Below are positions 18,140 to 27,333 of a DNA stretch of 64,000 nt, one piece after another. The position numbers and the translations under genes are program-made. The stretch is from NCBI RefSeq assembly GCF_005121165.3, contig NZ_CP034413.3, positions 62,001 through 126,000 of the forward strand. Direction: 5' to 3'. Numbering within the stretch: position 1 is the first letter of the stretch; each line of letters begins with the position of its first letter. Under the pieces are notes generated by a model. That model was not told where the DNA came from, did not search any database, and was given only the letters and a program-made list of their open reading frames with translations. The stretch comes from Dysosmobacter welbionis. Its GTDB lineage: Bacteria > Bacillota > Clostridia > Oscillospirales > Oscillospiraceae.

Positions 18140-20095
18140 TTACTCCTCCACAGGAGCTTCTTCCTCCTCAGCCGCGGGAGTCAGCAGGGCGCGGATGGAC
18201 AGGGAGATCTTCTGCTTCTCCTCGTCGATGGCCGTGATCTTGGCGTCCACAATCTGGCCCTCGGAGAGGACATCCTCAGGCTTGTCGATGCGCCGGTCAG
18301 CAATCTGGGAAATATGGATCAGGCCGTCCACGCCGGGCACGACCTCGGCAAAGGCGCCGAAGGTCATCAGCTTGACGATGCGGACAGAGGCCACGTCGCC
18401 CACCTGGTACTTGTCCATGAACACCTGCCAGGGATCGATGCTGTGATCCTTCACGCCCAGGGAGATCTTCTTCTTCTCGGGATCGAAGGAGATGACGTAC
18501 ACGTCCATGGTATCGCCCACCTTGCAGACCTCGGCGGGGGTCTTGATCCGGCTCCAGCTGAGCTCGGAGATATGTACCATGCCGTCCACGCCGCCGATGT
18601 CCACGAACACGCCGTAGCTGGTCATGGACTTGACGGTGCCGGTGTAGTGCTTGCCCACTTCGATGTTGGCCCACACCTCCGCCTGGGCGGCCTTCCGGGC
18701 CTCCTCAGTGACGGAGCGGATGGAGCCCACCACGCGCCGGCGGGCGCGGTTGACCTCGGTGATTCGCAGCTGGACCTTCTGCTTCACCATGGCAGACAGA
18801 TCGGCGCCGCGGGGCTGACCGCTCTGAGAGGCGGGGACGAATACCCGCACACCCTTGACGGACACCACGATGCCGCCCTTGTTCTCCTCGGTGACAGTGC
18901 CCTCCAGAACGGTCTTCTCCTCCACGGCCTGCTCGATGTTCTCCCAGACCTTGGCAGCGTCCAGACGCTTCTTGGACAGCTCTGCGTAGCCCTCCACGTC
19001 GTTGACGCGGACCACATAGGTCTCGATCTGGTCGCCCACGTGGATGATGTCCTCCGCCTTGACATTGGGGTCGTCGCTCAGCTCGCTGAGCTTGATGTAG
19101 GCCGCCTGCTTGGCGCCCACGTCCACCTGCACTTCGGTGGGGGTGATGGCGGTAACGATGCCGGTGACCCGGTCACCGTTATTTAAAGTTTTAAAAGACT
19201 GATTCAGTAATTCCTCGAAGGACTCCTCTTTGCCCTCGGCCGCCTTGATTTCTTCGCTCATCGTTGCATATACCTCCTTAATGATGCCCGCAGGCGTGGA
19301 GGCACCAGCCGTAAGGCCCGCAACAGTACAACCATTGAAAAAATCCGGCGAGAGCTCGTCCGCGCGTTCAATCTGGACCACGCGGGGGCATCTCCTCAGG
19401 CAAATTTCCGTCAGATGTTTGGTGTTGGCGCTTTTACGGTCTCCCACCACGACCATCACGTCTGCTTTGCCGGCGATTTCTGCCGCCTCAGACTGACGTT
19501 CATGCGTAGCATTACATATTGTATCAAAGATTTTTACGTTTGTACACTGTTTTTTTATGATTTTCCAAGAAGTTTCAAAAAGTTTTCGGATGCAGGTGGT
19601 CTGCGCTACTACGGTAACAGGGATTTCCCGACTTTTCTCATCCCCGTCCAGCCAGGCCTCCACGGCCTCCGGCCCGTCGAACACCAGGGGCTGGCGGCAC
19701 CAGCTGGCCACCCCCATCACCTCCGGGTGCAGGGGTTCGCCGATGATCACCGGACGACGGCCCTCCGCCTCCGCCTGGGCCACTAGGCGCTGGATGCGGA
19801 TCACATTGGGACAGGTGGCATTGACGCACCGGACGCCCCGGGCCTCCAGATCGTCCAGCACGGATTTCAATTCTCCATGGGATCGGATCACCACCGTGTC
19901 CCCCGCCGCCAGGCCAGCCGGGTCCTCGGTCTTCCGGACACCCCGGCGGGCCAGATCCTCCACCACGTGGGAGTTGTGGATCAGGTCTCCCAGCATCCAG
20001 CATCCGCCGGTCTCCTCCCCGGTCTTTGCCGCCAACTCCACCGCCCGCTTCACGCCGTAGCAGAATCCGGCGCTCTTGGCCAAAAGGACCTTCAT
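18140..20095 (-). CDS. ispH: IspH (HMB-PP reductase) fused to four ribosomal S1 domains
   Basis: Two-part protein of 651 aa. Residues 1 to about 280 are 4-hydroxy-3-methylbut-2-enyl diphosphate reductase, the last MEP step, with the Fe-S cysteines in SAGFCYGVKRA, NATCPNV and ICNATHERQ. Residues about 305-640 hold four S1 RNA-binding repeats (the third with HYTGTVKSMTSYGVFVDIGG), like ribosomal protein S1, ending in a Glu-rich tail. The fusion is known in many Clostridia. The start overlaps plsC. No frame break lies between the halves. Confidence 0.95.
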   Translation of the reverse strand: MKVLLAKSAGFCYGVKRAVELAAKTGEETGGCWMLGDLIHNSHVVEDLARRGVRKTEDPAGLAAGDTVVIRSHGELKSVLDDLEARGVRCVNATCPNVIRIQRLVAQAEAEGRRPVIIGEPLHPEVMGVASWCRQPLVFDGPEAVEAWLDGDEKSREIPVTVVAQTTCIRKLFETSWKIIKKQCTNVKIFDTICNATHERQSEAAEIAGKADVMVVVGDRKSANTKHLTEICLRRCPRVVQIERADELSPDFFNGCTVAGLTAGASTPAGIIKEVYATMSEEIKAAEGKEESFEELLNQSFKTLNNGDRVTGIVTAITPTEVQVDVGAKQAAYIKLSELSDDPNVKAEDIIHVGDQIETYVVRVNDVEGYAELSKKRLDAAKVWENIEQAVEEKTVLEGTVTEENKGGIVVSVKGVRVFVPASQSGQPRGADLSAMVKQKVQLRITEVNRARRRVVGSIRSVTEEARKAAQAEVWANIEVGKHYTGTVKSMTSYGVFVDIGGVDGMVHISELSWSRIKTPAEVCKVGDTMDVYVISFDPEKKKISLGVKDHSIDPWQVFMDKYQVGDVASVRIVKLMTFGAFAEVVPGVDGLIHISQIADRRIDKPEDVLSEGQIVDAKITAIDEEKQKISLSIRALLTPAAEEEEAPVEE

Positions 20096-20703
20096 CGCGC
20101 CTCCTTCCCCAGGGCGTAGGAGCGGCGGAGCACCTCGTCGGCGATGGCCTGGACCTCCTCCGGTGAAGGCCGACGGCTGGTGGCCTCCGGCCGGTATGCC
20201 TGGCCGAAGATGATGCGGGTCCGGCGAAAGAGGCGTTTGTTCCCCTCCACGTACACCGGCACGAACTGCGCCCCGGAACGGATGCCGATGACGGCCACAC
20301 CACCCTTGGCGGGCAGAGCCCCCTCGTGTTCCACCCGGGTTCCCTCCGGGAATATCAGCAGGTTGTCCCCGCTCTTGATAGCCTTCAGGGCGGTTTTCAC
20401 CGCCTCGATGTCCCCCTCGCCCCGGTCAACAGGGAAGGCGCCCAGCTTCCGCAGTACCCAGTCAAAGACCTTGTTGCAGAACAGCTCCTTCTTGGCCATG
20501 ATGTGGAGCCGGTAGTTCACCGGAACCTTCAGCGCCACCAGCACCGGGTCCCAGTTGCTGTTGTGGTTGGGACACAGCAGGGCGCCGTGCTCCGGCAGGT
20601 TCTCCCGCCCGATGATGGTGACCGGGTGAAGAATCCCCGCCACCAAGTTTACCAGATAGTAGATGCATACGAAAAATCCATTCAACGGCCTCTTTTCGCT
20701 CAT
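20092..20703 (-). CDS. plsC: 1-acyl-sn-glycerol-3-phosphate acyltransferase
   Basis: Membrane-bound acyltransferase making phosphatidic acid. The 203 aa protein has an N-terminal hydrophobic stretch, the catalytic NHNSNWD (HX4D motif) and FPEGTR. It overlaps cmk and the ispH fusion by 4 bp each (ATGA), so cmk-plsC-ispH are coupled, an arrangement frequent in Clostridia. Confidence 0.93.
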   Translation of the reverse strand: MSEKRPLNGFFVCIYYLVNLVAGILHPVTIIGRENLPEHGALLCPNHNSNWDPVLVALKVPVNYRLHIMAKKELFCNKVFDWVLRKLGAFPVDRGEGDIEAVKTALKAIKSGDNLLIFPEGTRVEHEGALPAKGGVAVIGIRSGAQFVPVYVEGNKRLFRRTRIIFGQAYRPEATSRRPSPEEVQAIADEVLRRSYALGKEAR

Positions 20704-21380
20704 AGTCCCGTCCTCTCCCGGATAATGTGCAGCAGCGCGTCTTCGCTCTGGACAAAATCCAGAGCCGTGGTGTCCAGCAGCACCGCGTCCTCCGCCTGAC
20801 GCAGGGGTGCGGCGTCACGGTGGGTATCGTTCCAGTCCCGTTCCTGAATGGCACGGAGGATAGCCGCATAAGGCTCCGGCGTCCCCCGCTCCTCCAGCTC
20901 CAGCATCCGGCGGCGGGCCCGCTCCTCCGCGGAAGCGGTGAGAAACACCTTCACCTCCGCATCCGGCAGCACCACCGTGCCGATATCCCGGCCGTCCATC
21001 ACCACGCTGTTCTCCCGGGCCAGCTGGCGCTGCATCTCCAGCAGGTACGCCCGAACCTCCGGATAGGCGGATACCAGAGAGGCGTAGCGGGACACCTCCG
21101 GCAGGCGGATCTCCGCCGTCACATCCATTCCATTCAGCTCCATGTGCTGCAGGCCGTCCGTCCCATAGGTCAGGCAAATCTCCAGGTCCGGCAGCACCGC
21201 CACCACGGCGGAGCGGTCCCGGGGATCGATCCCCTTCCGCCACACGGCATAGCCGATGGTGCGGTAGATGGCACCTGTGTCCACGTATAAAAAGTTCAGT
21301 CTGGCGGCCACGCTCCTGGCCAGGGTGCTCTTCCCCGCGCCGGAGGGCCCGTCGATGGCCACGCGAATGTTCTCACTCAT
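20700..21380 (-). CDS. cmk: Cytidylate kinase
   Basis: Phosphorylates CMP and dCMP. The 226 aa protein has the P-loop GPSGAGKST at about 10-18, the YVDTGAIYRTIGY segment, and VVMDGRDIGTVVLPDAEVKVFLTAS. It is coupled to baiN upstream and plsC downstream by 4-bp overlaps. Confidence 0.96.
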   Translation of the reverse strand: MSENIRVAIDGPSGAGKSTLARSVAARLNFLYVDTGAIYRTIGYAVWRKGIDPRDRSAVVAVLPDLEICLTYGTDGLQHMELNGMDVTAEIRLPEVSRYASLVSAYPEVRAYLLEMQRQLARENSVVMDGRDIGTVVLPDAEVKVFLTASAEERARRRMLELEERGTPEPYAAILRAIQERDWNDTHRDAAPLRQAEDAVLLDTTALDFVQSEDALLHIIRERTGL

Positions 21381-22626
21381 GCGTTCTCTTCCCCTTGTCT
21401 CAGCGCCTCCGCCGCAGCCTGTCCCGCCGCCCGGCCTGTGGCCCAGGCGATCTGCAGGTTGAATCCGCCGGTATAGGCGTCCACATCCATGATTTCTCCC
21501 GAAAAGTATAATCCCTTTACAAGTTTTGATTCCATTGTCTTTGGGTCAATTTCACTGATCTTTATGCCGCCGGAAGTGACGATGGCGTCCGTTACCGGGC
21601 AGGGTCCGGCAATCTCCACAGAAAAATGCTTGAGGCCCTGGACCAGTTCCCGCCTCTGCTCTCGCGTCAGGTCATGGACCTTTTGATGGGGCGGGATGCC
21701 CGACCGCTCCACTGCCACCGGAATCAGCTTCTGGGGCAGCAGATCGTCCAGCGCGTTGCAGAAGTCGTGGTTGGCGTACTTCTCAAAGTCCCGCAGCAGC
21801 CGCTTGTCCAGGGCCTGCTCATCCAGGGCGGGCTTCAAGTCAATCTCCAGCCGGTAGGTCTTTTTGCCGAAGTGCCGCATGTGGGCGGAGGCCGACAGCA
21901 CCAGGGGCCCGCTGACACCGAAGTGGGTGAACAGCATCTCCCCGAAGTCCGTGTAGATCTTCTTCCGGTCCTCAAACACCGCCAGCCCCACATTCCGCAG
22001 GCTCAGGCCCTGGAGCTCCCGGCCCAGGCCGTAATCCCGCAGCGGCACCAAAGAGCCCTGAAGGTCCGTCACCGTATGCCCCGCTTCCCGGGCCATTCGG
22101 TGCCCCTCTCCTGTGGAGCCGGTGGCGGGGTAACTGACGCCGCCGGTGGCAAGGACTACCGCCCCGGCAGGGTATGTCCCCGCTCTCCCCGGACACCTGT
22201 GACGGCGCCGGAGGTGATCTCCAGCTCCGTCGCCCGGTCCCGGGCCAGAGAGACCTTCAGCGCCTTCAGCCGCCGCTCCAAAGCGGCGCTGACGTCAAAG
22301 GCCCGGTCACTGACGGGAAACACCCGATTCCCCCGCTCGGTCTTCAGCGGCACGCCGATGGACGCAAAGAACGCCATGGTGTCCCGGCCGTCGAACCGGG
22401 AAAAGGCGCTGTACAAAAACTTGCCGTTCCGGGGCACGTTGGCCAGCAAGGTCTGTACATCGGCGTTGTTGGTGACGTTGCACCGGCCCTTGCCGGTGAT
22501 GTTCAGCTTCTTTCCCAGCCGCTCATTGGGCTCCAGCAGCGTCACCCGTGCGCCCCGCTCCGCCGCGGAGACAGCGGCCATCATCCCGGCGGCTCCCCCG
22601 CCGATCACTACCAGCCCCTTACTCAT
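21377..22626 (-). CDS. BaiN/HI0933-family flavoprotein (apparent frameshift)
   Basis: FAD-binding aminoacetone oxidase-like/BaiN family (NAD(P)/FAD-dependent oxidoreductase). It starts MSKGLVVIGGGAAGMMAA at 22626, within the murR 3' end. The FAD motif GGGAAG is at 8-13, followed by NITGKGRCNVTN. The frame breaks at the C run 22162-22165; one added base restores VVLATGG, and the protein continues to MDVDAYTGGFNLQIAWATGR (416 aa, normal). The family includes a bile-acid 7-dehydroxylation reductase, but most homologues have no assigned substrate. Confidence 0.92.
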
Positions 22627-23485
22627 CGTCCATCTTCCCGAACACGCCGTAGGCGTTCCAGATGTCCTCCAGCTCCGCAAAGGTGCGGGACACGTCCGAC
22701 CGCATCCGGGAGCCCACGGCGATCAGCAGCGCGTTGATGAGGGACAGAGGCGCCACCATGGAGTCCACAAAGGAGATCATCTCACTGGGAGCCAGCAGAG
22801 CAGCCTCCGCCATCTGGTAGACGGGGGACAGCTCATTGTCTGTAATGGCCACGATGGTAGCCCCCCGGTCCTGGGCAAACTTCACTGTGTTCATAGTGAC
22901 CTTGGAGTACCGAGGGAAGCTGATGGCGATCATCACATCCCCGGGGCCGATCCGCAGCAGCTGCTCGAAGATCTCCCCTGCGGCGTTGGACTGCACCAGC
23001 GTCACGTTCTCGGACAGCAGGTGCAGGTAGAAGTTCAGATACCCCGCCACAAAGGAGGAGGTCCGCACCCCCAGGATGTACAGGTGCCCGGCGCCCAGGA
23101 TCAGGTCCACCACCTTGTTGAACTCAGTCCTGTCCGCCTCTTCCGCCACCATCCGCAGCTTGTCCATATCGGACTGGATCACGGCGGACAGCACATCCTG
23201 TCCGCCGAACAGATTGTCCGCCGCCTGGATGCGCTGGGTGGAAGTGAGGCGGCTGCGGATCATCTCCTGCAGTGCCCGCTGCATACTGGGATAGCCGTCG
23301 TACCCCAGCTCCGATGCGAAGCGTACCACTGTGGACTCGCTGACGCCGGAGAGCTTCCCCAGCTTGCTGGCAGTCATGAAGGCGGCCTTGTCGTAATTCT
23401 GCAGGATGTAGTCGGCAATCCGCTTCTGTCCCTTGGAAAAGGTGGGCATATTGCGCTCGATGGTATGTAGGATGCTCTTAGCCAC
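22619..23485 (-). CDS. MurR/RpiR-family transcriptional regulator
   Basis: 288 aa regulator with an N-terminal RpiR helix-turn-helix domain (about 1-77; SKLGKLSGVSESTVVRFASELGY) and a C-terminal SIS sugar-phosphate-binding domain (about 120-260). The GTG start at 23485 has GGAGG nine bases ahead. It heads the baiN-cmk-plsC-ispH unit and overlaps baiN by 8 bp. No sugar genes are adjacent, so its ligand is unclear. Confidence 0.92.
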   Translation of the reverse strand: MAKSILHTIERNMPTFSKGQKRIADYILQNYDKAAFMTASKLGKLSGVSESTVVRFASELGYDGYPSMQRALQEMIRSRLTSTQRIQAADNLFGGQDVLSAVIQSDMDKLRMVAEEADRTEFNKVVDLILGAGHLYILGVRTSSFVAGYLNFYLHLLSENVTLVQSNAAGEIFEQLLRIGPGDVMIAISFPRYSKVTMNTVKFAQDRGATIVAITDNELSPVYQMAEAALLAPSEMISFVDSMVAPLSLINALLIAVGSRMRSDVSRTFAELEDIWNAYGVFGKMDDE

Positions 23486-23571
23486 TGCTGTTTCCTCCGT
23501 CGGCCGCCTGCAGGGGGCCGTTCTTGATCTTGCCCGGCAGCTCCGCTGGCCCGCCGGACGTTCCGCGGTCT

Positions 23572-23599
23572 ATTGTAGCACAGTTTTTTCAAAATTCAA
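23572..23599 (-). promoter_or_regulatory. Promoter for the murR-baiN-cmk-plsC-ispH unit
   Basis: TTGAAT, 16 bp, TACAAT on the minus strand, about 87 bp ahead of the regulator start. Confidence 0.65.
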
Positions 23600-23637
23600 A
23601 CCGCTTTGCGGGATTTTTCCGTCTCGCCGCCGGAATG

Positions 23638-23669
23638 GAAAAGACGCCGCCCCATTCAGGGCGGCGCCT
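23638..23669 (-). terminator. Intrinsic terminator after rluB
   Basis: A GC-rich hairpin (GCGCCGCCC paired with GGGCGGCG) followed by TTTT on the minus strand, just after the rluB stop. Confidence 0.8.
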
Positions 23670-23677
23670 TCCGCTTT

Positions 23678-24391
23678 TCAGTCAGGGGTGACTCCCAGCG
23701 CCCCAGCCTCGTCCTGTGTCAAATACCGCCACTTTCCCGGCGGCAGATCGCCCAGCTCCAGAGCTCCCTCCCGGACCCGGCGCAGCCGCTTCACCGTCAG
23801 GCCGCACTGGGCACACATCCGGCGGACCTGCCGGTTCTTCCCCTCATGAATGGTCACTGCCAGCACCGCGGTTCCGGGAGTTTCCCGCAGCACCTCCACC
23901 CGGGCGGGGCGGATGGGCTCCCCCTCCAGGTCGGTAACGGCTGCCAGCCGGGCCGCCGCGCCGGCCACCGGTCCGAATACGGAGACGTGATACGTCTTTT
24001 CCACCTCGTGCTTTGGATGCAGCAGGTGCTGGGCCCAGGCACCGTCGTTGGTCAGCAGCAGCAGGCCCTCGGAATCCAGGTCCAGCCGTCCCACGGGATA
24101 AACCCGGCTCCCGCAGTCCGCTACCAGCTCCGCCACTGTCCGCCGCCCCCGCTCGTCCGAGAGGGTAGAGACATAGCCCCGCGGCTTGTTCAGCAGGATG
24201 TACACGGCCTCCGCCCGGGGCGCCAGGGGACGGCCGTCCACCAGGATCTCGTCCCGATCCGGGTCTGCACGCTGGCCCAGATGGGCGGTCTGGCCGTTCA
24301 CCGTCACCCTTCCGGCGATCAAATATGTCTCTGCCGTCCGCCGGGAGCAAACCCCCGCGGCGGACAGCAGCTTCTGCAGTCGTTCTTCCAT
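23678..24391 (-). CDS. rluB: Pseudouridine synthase RluB family
   Basis: Makes pseudouridine in 23S rRNA (RsuA/RluB/E/F family). The 237 aa protein has an N-terminal S4 domain (MEERLQKLLSAAGVCSRR), the catalytic GRLDLDSEGLLLLTNDG (Asp) and GKNRQVRRM. It lies 12 bp after the dacF-type gene, with GAGAGG before the ATG. scpB and rluB in one run is a common Firmicutes layout. The exact target base is inferred. Confidence 0.92.
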   Translation of the reverse strand: MEERLQKLLSAAGVCSRRTAETYLIAGRVTVNGQTAHLGQRADPDRDEILVDGRPLAPRAEAVYILLNKPRGYVSTLSDERGRRTVAELVADCGSRVYPVGRLDLDSEGLLLLTNDGAWAQHLLHPKHEVEKTYHVSVFGPVAGAAARLAAVTDLEGEPIRPARVEVLRETPGTAVLAVTIHEGKNRQVRRMCAQCGLTVKRLRRVREGALELGDLPPGKWRYLTQDEAGALGVTPD

Positions 24392-24403
24392 GTTGTCCTC
24401 TCT

Positions 24404-25504
24404 CTATCCCGGCAACCCCTGCTTCAGAATGCTCAGGGCGCTCTCCATCCGGGGCGCCACGTCGGCGCCATACAGCAGCGCCACCCGGCCCACCTCTTTT
24501 CCATTGACCGAGAAAACCGCCTCCCCGGCCCGCCGGCCGGCCCGGATGGGGGCCCGCAGAGATCCGGCCAGCTCCACGTCCAGCTCCAGGGACTCCCCCT
24601 CCGCCAGCGGCCAGGCGAAGCTGTCCGCCGCCACCAGGGGCACCGTGGCGCTCATGCCGTTTTCCACCTGGACCCGCTGGATTGTCTGGCCCAGAGAGGC
24701 CCCCAGCTTGGCGGGATAGGTGGAAAAACCGTAGTCATACAGGGCCGCGTGGTCCGCCCAGTCGTTGCCGTCCTGGAGAGTCACCGCCACCAGCCGCTGG
24801 CCGTTTCGCTCCACACAGCTCACCAGCGTCCGGCCTGCCGCCATGGTATAGCCGGTCTTCAGGCCGATACACCCCTCTATCTGGTTCAACAGCTTGTTGT
24901 GGTTGGTCATGGTCCGCCCGCCAATGGTGACGCTGCGGGTGGAGGCCATCCGTACCAGAGTCTCATTTTCCACCGCCGCGCAGGCAAGACGCGCCATGTC
25001 CCGGGCCGTGGAGTAATGGTCCTCATGGTCCAGCCCGTTAGGGTTGGCGAAGGAGGAGTGCTCCATGCCGATCTCCCGGGCCGTTGCATTCATGAGCTTT
25101 GCAAAGTCCTCCTGGCTGCCGCTGATGTGCTCGGCAATGGCCACGGCCGCATCGTTGCCGGAGCAGAGCAACAGTCCATACAGCAGTGTCTCCAGCGTCA
25201 GCTTCTCCCCCACCTTCAGATACATGGAGGAGCCCTCTGTATACGCCGCCTCCCGGGAGACTGTGACCACATCGTTCAGGTCTCCCTCCCGGATAGCCAC
25301 CAGGGCCGTCAGAATCTTGGTAGTGCTGGCGATCAGCATTTTCGCGTCGGCGTTCTGCTCATACAACACCCGGCCGCTGTCCACGTCCATCAAAATAGCG
25401 GAGGAGGCAGACGTACTGACCGCGTGCGTCTGACAAGGAAAAAGACTGAACAGGGCCGCCAGAGCGATCCCCAAAGCGGCAAGCCGCCGGAGCAGGGTTT
25501 GCAA
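24404..25504 (-). CDS. D-alanyl-D-alanine carboxypeptidase (DacF-type, PBP5 family)
   Basis: Exported penicillin-binding protein that trims the peptidoglycan pentapeptide. The 366 aa protein has a signal peptide (about 1-28, cut near QTHA-VS) and the active-site set STTK (SxxK), SGN and KTGYT. The likely start is a TTG at 25504, placed after GAGGTGAT; no ATG in frame fits better. Position among gerW and scpAB suits a sporulation-linked dacF, but a vegetative role is equally possible. Confidence 0.9.
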   Translation of the reverse strand: MQTLLRRLAALGIALAALFSLFPCQTHAVSTSASSAILMDVDSGRVLYEQNADAKMLIASTTKILTALVAIREGDLNDVVTVSREAAYTEGSSMYLKVGEKLTLETLLYGLLLCSGNDAAVAIAEHISGSQEDFAKLMNATAREIGMEHSSFANPNGLDHEDHYSTARDMARLACAAVENETLVRMASTRSVTIGGRTMTNHNKLLNQIEGCIGLKTGYTMAAGRTLVSCVERNGQRLVAVTLQDGNDWADHAALYDYGFSTYPAKLGASLGQTIQRVQVENGMSATVPLVAADSFAWPLAEGESLELDVELAGSLRAPIRAGRRAGEAVFSVNGKEVGRVALLYGADVAPRMESALSILKQGLPG

Positions 25505-25546
25505 ATGCCATCACCTCATTTGTTTGGTGATGGTAGTATACCCCGT

Positions 25547-25945
25547 TCAGACGGGTTCTTTTTCTTCCTTCTTGTCGAAATATTTTTCCACTTTGTCCAC
25601 CAGATCCGGCATCATCTCCACCACCCGGTCCAGCGTGGTCATGGGCGGCATCGCCACCGGCAGCACCCGGGTCGTTCCCTCCCGGATCACCAGGAACGCC
25701 ACAGGCTCAATCTTCACGCCTGCGCCGCTGCCGCCGCCGAAGTCCTTGGGCTGGGTCTTACCGTAGTCGGCGCCGCCGCAGCCGAAGCCCATACTGACCC
25801 GGGAAATGGGGATCAGAGTCACGCCGTCAGGCGTGGTGATGGGCTGCCCCACGATGGTGTTGGTGTCCGCCATCTCCCGGATCTTGTCCATCGTGGAACG
25901 CATCAAATCGCTGAGGGGTCTCTTCTTGTCCATTGTCTCGTCCAT
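25547..25945 (-). CDS. gerW: GerW family sporulation protein (YtfJ)
   Basis: 132 aa from the ATG at 25945 (AAAGGA eight bases ahead). The family (PF09579) is needed for normal spore germination in Bacillus. Conserved block: TIVGQPITTPDGVTLIPISRVSMGFG, then Gly-rich segments (CGGADYG, GGGSGAG) and VEPVAFLV-like sequence. It follows DUF2953 by 18 bp, a usual GerW neighbour. Confidence 0.93.
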   Translation of the reverse strand: MDETMDKKRPLSDLMRSTMDKIREMADTNTIVGQPITTPDGVTLIPISRVSMGFGCGGADYGKTQPKDFGGGSGAGVKIEPVAFLVIREGTTRVLPVAMPPMTTLDRVVEMMPDLVDKVEKYFDKKEEKEPV

Positions 25946-25963
25946 GGATGCCATCCTTTCTCG

Positions 25964-26644
25964 TCACGCGGCGGGGTGTTCTGCCGCCTTGTTGTCTGCT
26001 GCTTTGGATGCGGGCGGCATCCGCCGCCGCTTCATGAACCGCCGGAGCCAGCCGATGGCCGGGACCGCCAGCTGCGTTCCCACGGCGATCAGCGTCCCCA
26101 GCCGGATGGAGATGCCAAGCTCTCCTTCCGCCCGGGTCTCCTGCGCGTCAAAATCAATTCCGAGATGAATCCCGGGATCCCGGATCACCACCAGCTTCTC
26201 CAGAGCCGGCATCCCGGTCCAGACCAGGGCGTGGAGTCCACCGTACAACTCTGCGGCTGCCGCCGGGTCCTCCGCCCCGCCCAGGGTGGCGGACAGGCGC
26301 AGCGGGTCTACGCGGATACCCCGCCGGGTGCGGCGCAGAGCCTTTTTGGCGGCGGGCCACAGCGTCCTTGCGGCGTCCTGAAGATCTTCCAGTTTGGGCT
26401 TCGGGATTTTTTTTGCCGCCTCTGCCAGGTCCTTCGGCTCCTTTTTAGGCTTTCCCGTTTTTTTGGTTTCCTGCGGCGTTTTTTTTGTCTCTTTGGACGG
26501 TACCAGCCGGACCCGGAAGGGACCAATCGTCAAATCCGCCGCGGCCTGCCCCCTGCCGAAGACCACATACAGTCCCAGCCGCAGCCGCCACAGAAAAATC
26601 GCAAGTGCCAGCAGCACCGCCAACGTGATCCAAAGTCCCAGCAA
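25964..26644 (-). CDS. DUF2953 domain protein
   Basis: 226 aa. It starts with TTG at 26644, after GGGGTGAT. It has an N-terminal membrane helix (about 1-18), a Lys-rich segment (KETKKTPQETKKTGK), then the DUF2953 domain with DPGIHLGIDFDAQE, and a second hydrophobic stretch near 185-205. The family sits beside gerW in many spore formers, pointing to a sporulation role that is not defined. Confidence 0.85.
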   Translation of the reverse strand: MLGLWITLAVLLALAIFLWRLRLGLYVVFGRGQAAADLTIGPFRVRLVPSKETKKTPQETKKTGKPKKEPKDLAEAAKKIPKPKLEDLQDAARTLWPAAKKALRRTRRGIRVDPLRLSATLGGAEDPAAAAELYGGLHALVWTGMPALEKLVVIRDPGIHLGIDFDAQETRAEGELGISIRLGTLIAVGTQLAVPAIGWLRRFMKRRRMPPASKAADNKAAEHPAA

Positions 26645-26683
26645 CGTCCATCACCCCCCTGACCGCTCTGGCGGAGCGGATTC

Positions 26684-27316
26684 TCAAGGCGCCTCTTCCT
26701 CCATGGCGCCGGCCGTCTCCGGCGTGTCGGCTCCGGTGATCTCTGCCGTGTCCGCCGGGTCCATGATCTGTCCGTCCTCGCCGATCCGCATCTGTCCCTC
26801 GCCGCCAAGGTCCGGCAGCTCCGGCAGGTCATCCAGGCTGGTCAGATGGAAGGCCCGGAGAAACTGTTTGGTGGTCCGGTACAGGCGGGGCCTTCCGGGT
26901 ACCTGCAGGCGGCCGCACTCCTCGATGAGCTTCCGGTCCAGCAGCAGGCCGATGGTATAGGCGCTGTCCACACCCCGGATCTGATCCACATAGGCCCGGG
27001 TGGTGGGCTGGTAGTAGGCGATGATGGTCAGCACCTCCAGCGCCGGCTGGCTGAGCTTGGCGGGCTTGCGGATCTCAAAGGCTTTTCGGATCACATCCGC
27101 GTAGTCCGGCGCGGAACACAGCTGCCAGGTATCCTCCATGCGCAGCAGCCGGATGCCCCGGCGCTCGTAGGCATAGTAGTCCATCAGCTTCTGGAGCACC
27201 TGCTCCACCGTGGGGCGGTCCATCTCCAGGGCCACGCAGATCCGGTCGGTCTGCACCGGCTCCCCAGAGGCAAACAGGATACCCTCCACTGCCGATTCGA
27301 TCTCTTTCATCTCCAT
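26684..27316 (-). CDS. scpB: Segregation and condensation protein B
   Basis: Kleisin-associated winged-helix subunit of the SMC-ScpAB condensin. It starts at ATG 27316 (a GTG at 27337 overlapping the scpA stop is possible). Family features: ESAVEGILFASGEPV, LEVLTIIAYYQPTTRAYVDQIRGV and GRPRLYRTTKQFL. The acidic C-terminal tail of about 30 residues is longer than average. It is coupled to scpA. Confidence 0.95.
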   Translation of the reverse strand: MEMKEIESAVEGILFASGEPVQTDRICVALEMDRPTVEQVLQKLMDYYAYERRGIRLLRMEDTWQLCSAPDYADVIRKAFEIRKPAKLSQPALEVLTIIAYYQPTTRAYVDQIRGVDSAYTIGLLLDRKLIEECGRLQVPGRPRLYRTTKQFLRAFHLTSLDDLPELPDLGGEGQMRIGEDGQIMDPADTAEITGADTPETAGAMEEEAP

Positions 27317-27333
27317 CTTGGAACGGTCCTCTC

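Noticed and set aside
23606-26662. Long plus-strand frame opposite rluB, dacF, gerW and DUF2953
   Set aside because: Shadow of four well-supported minus-strand genes; composition typical of antisense GC-rich frames.
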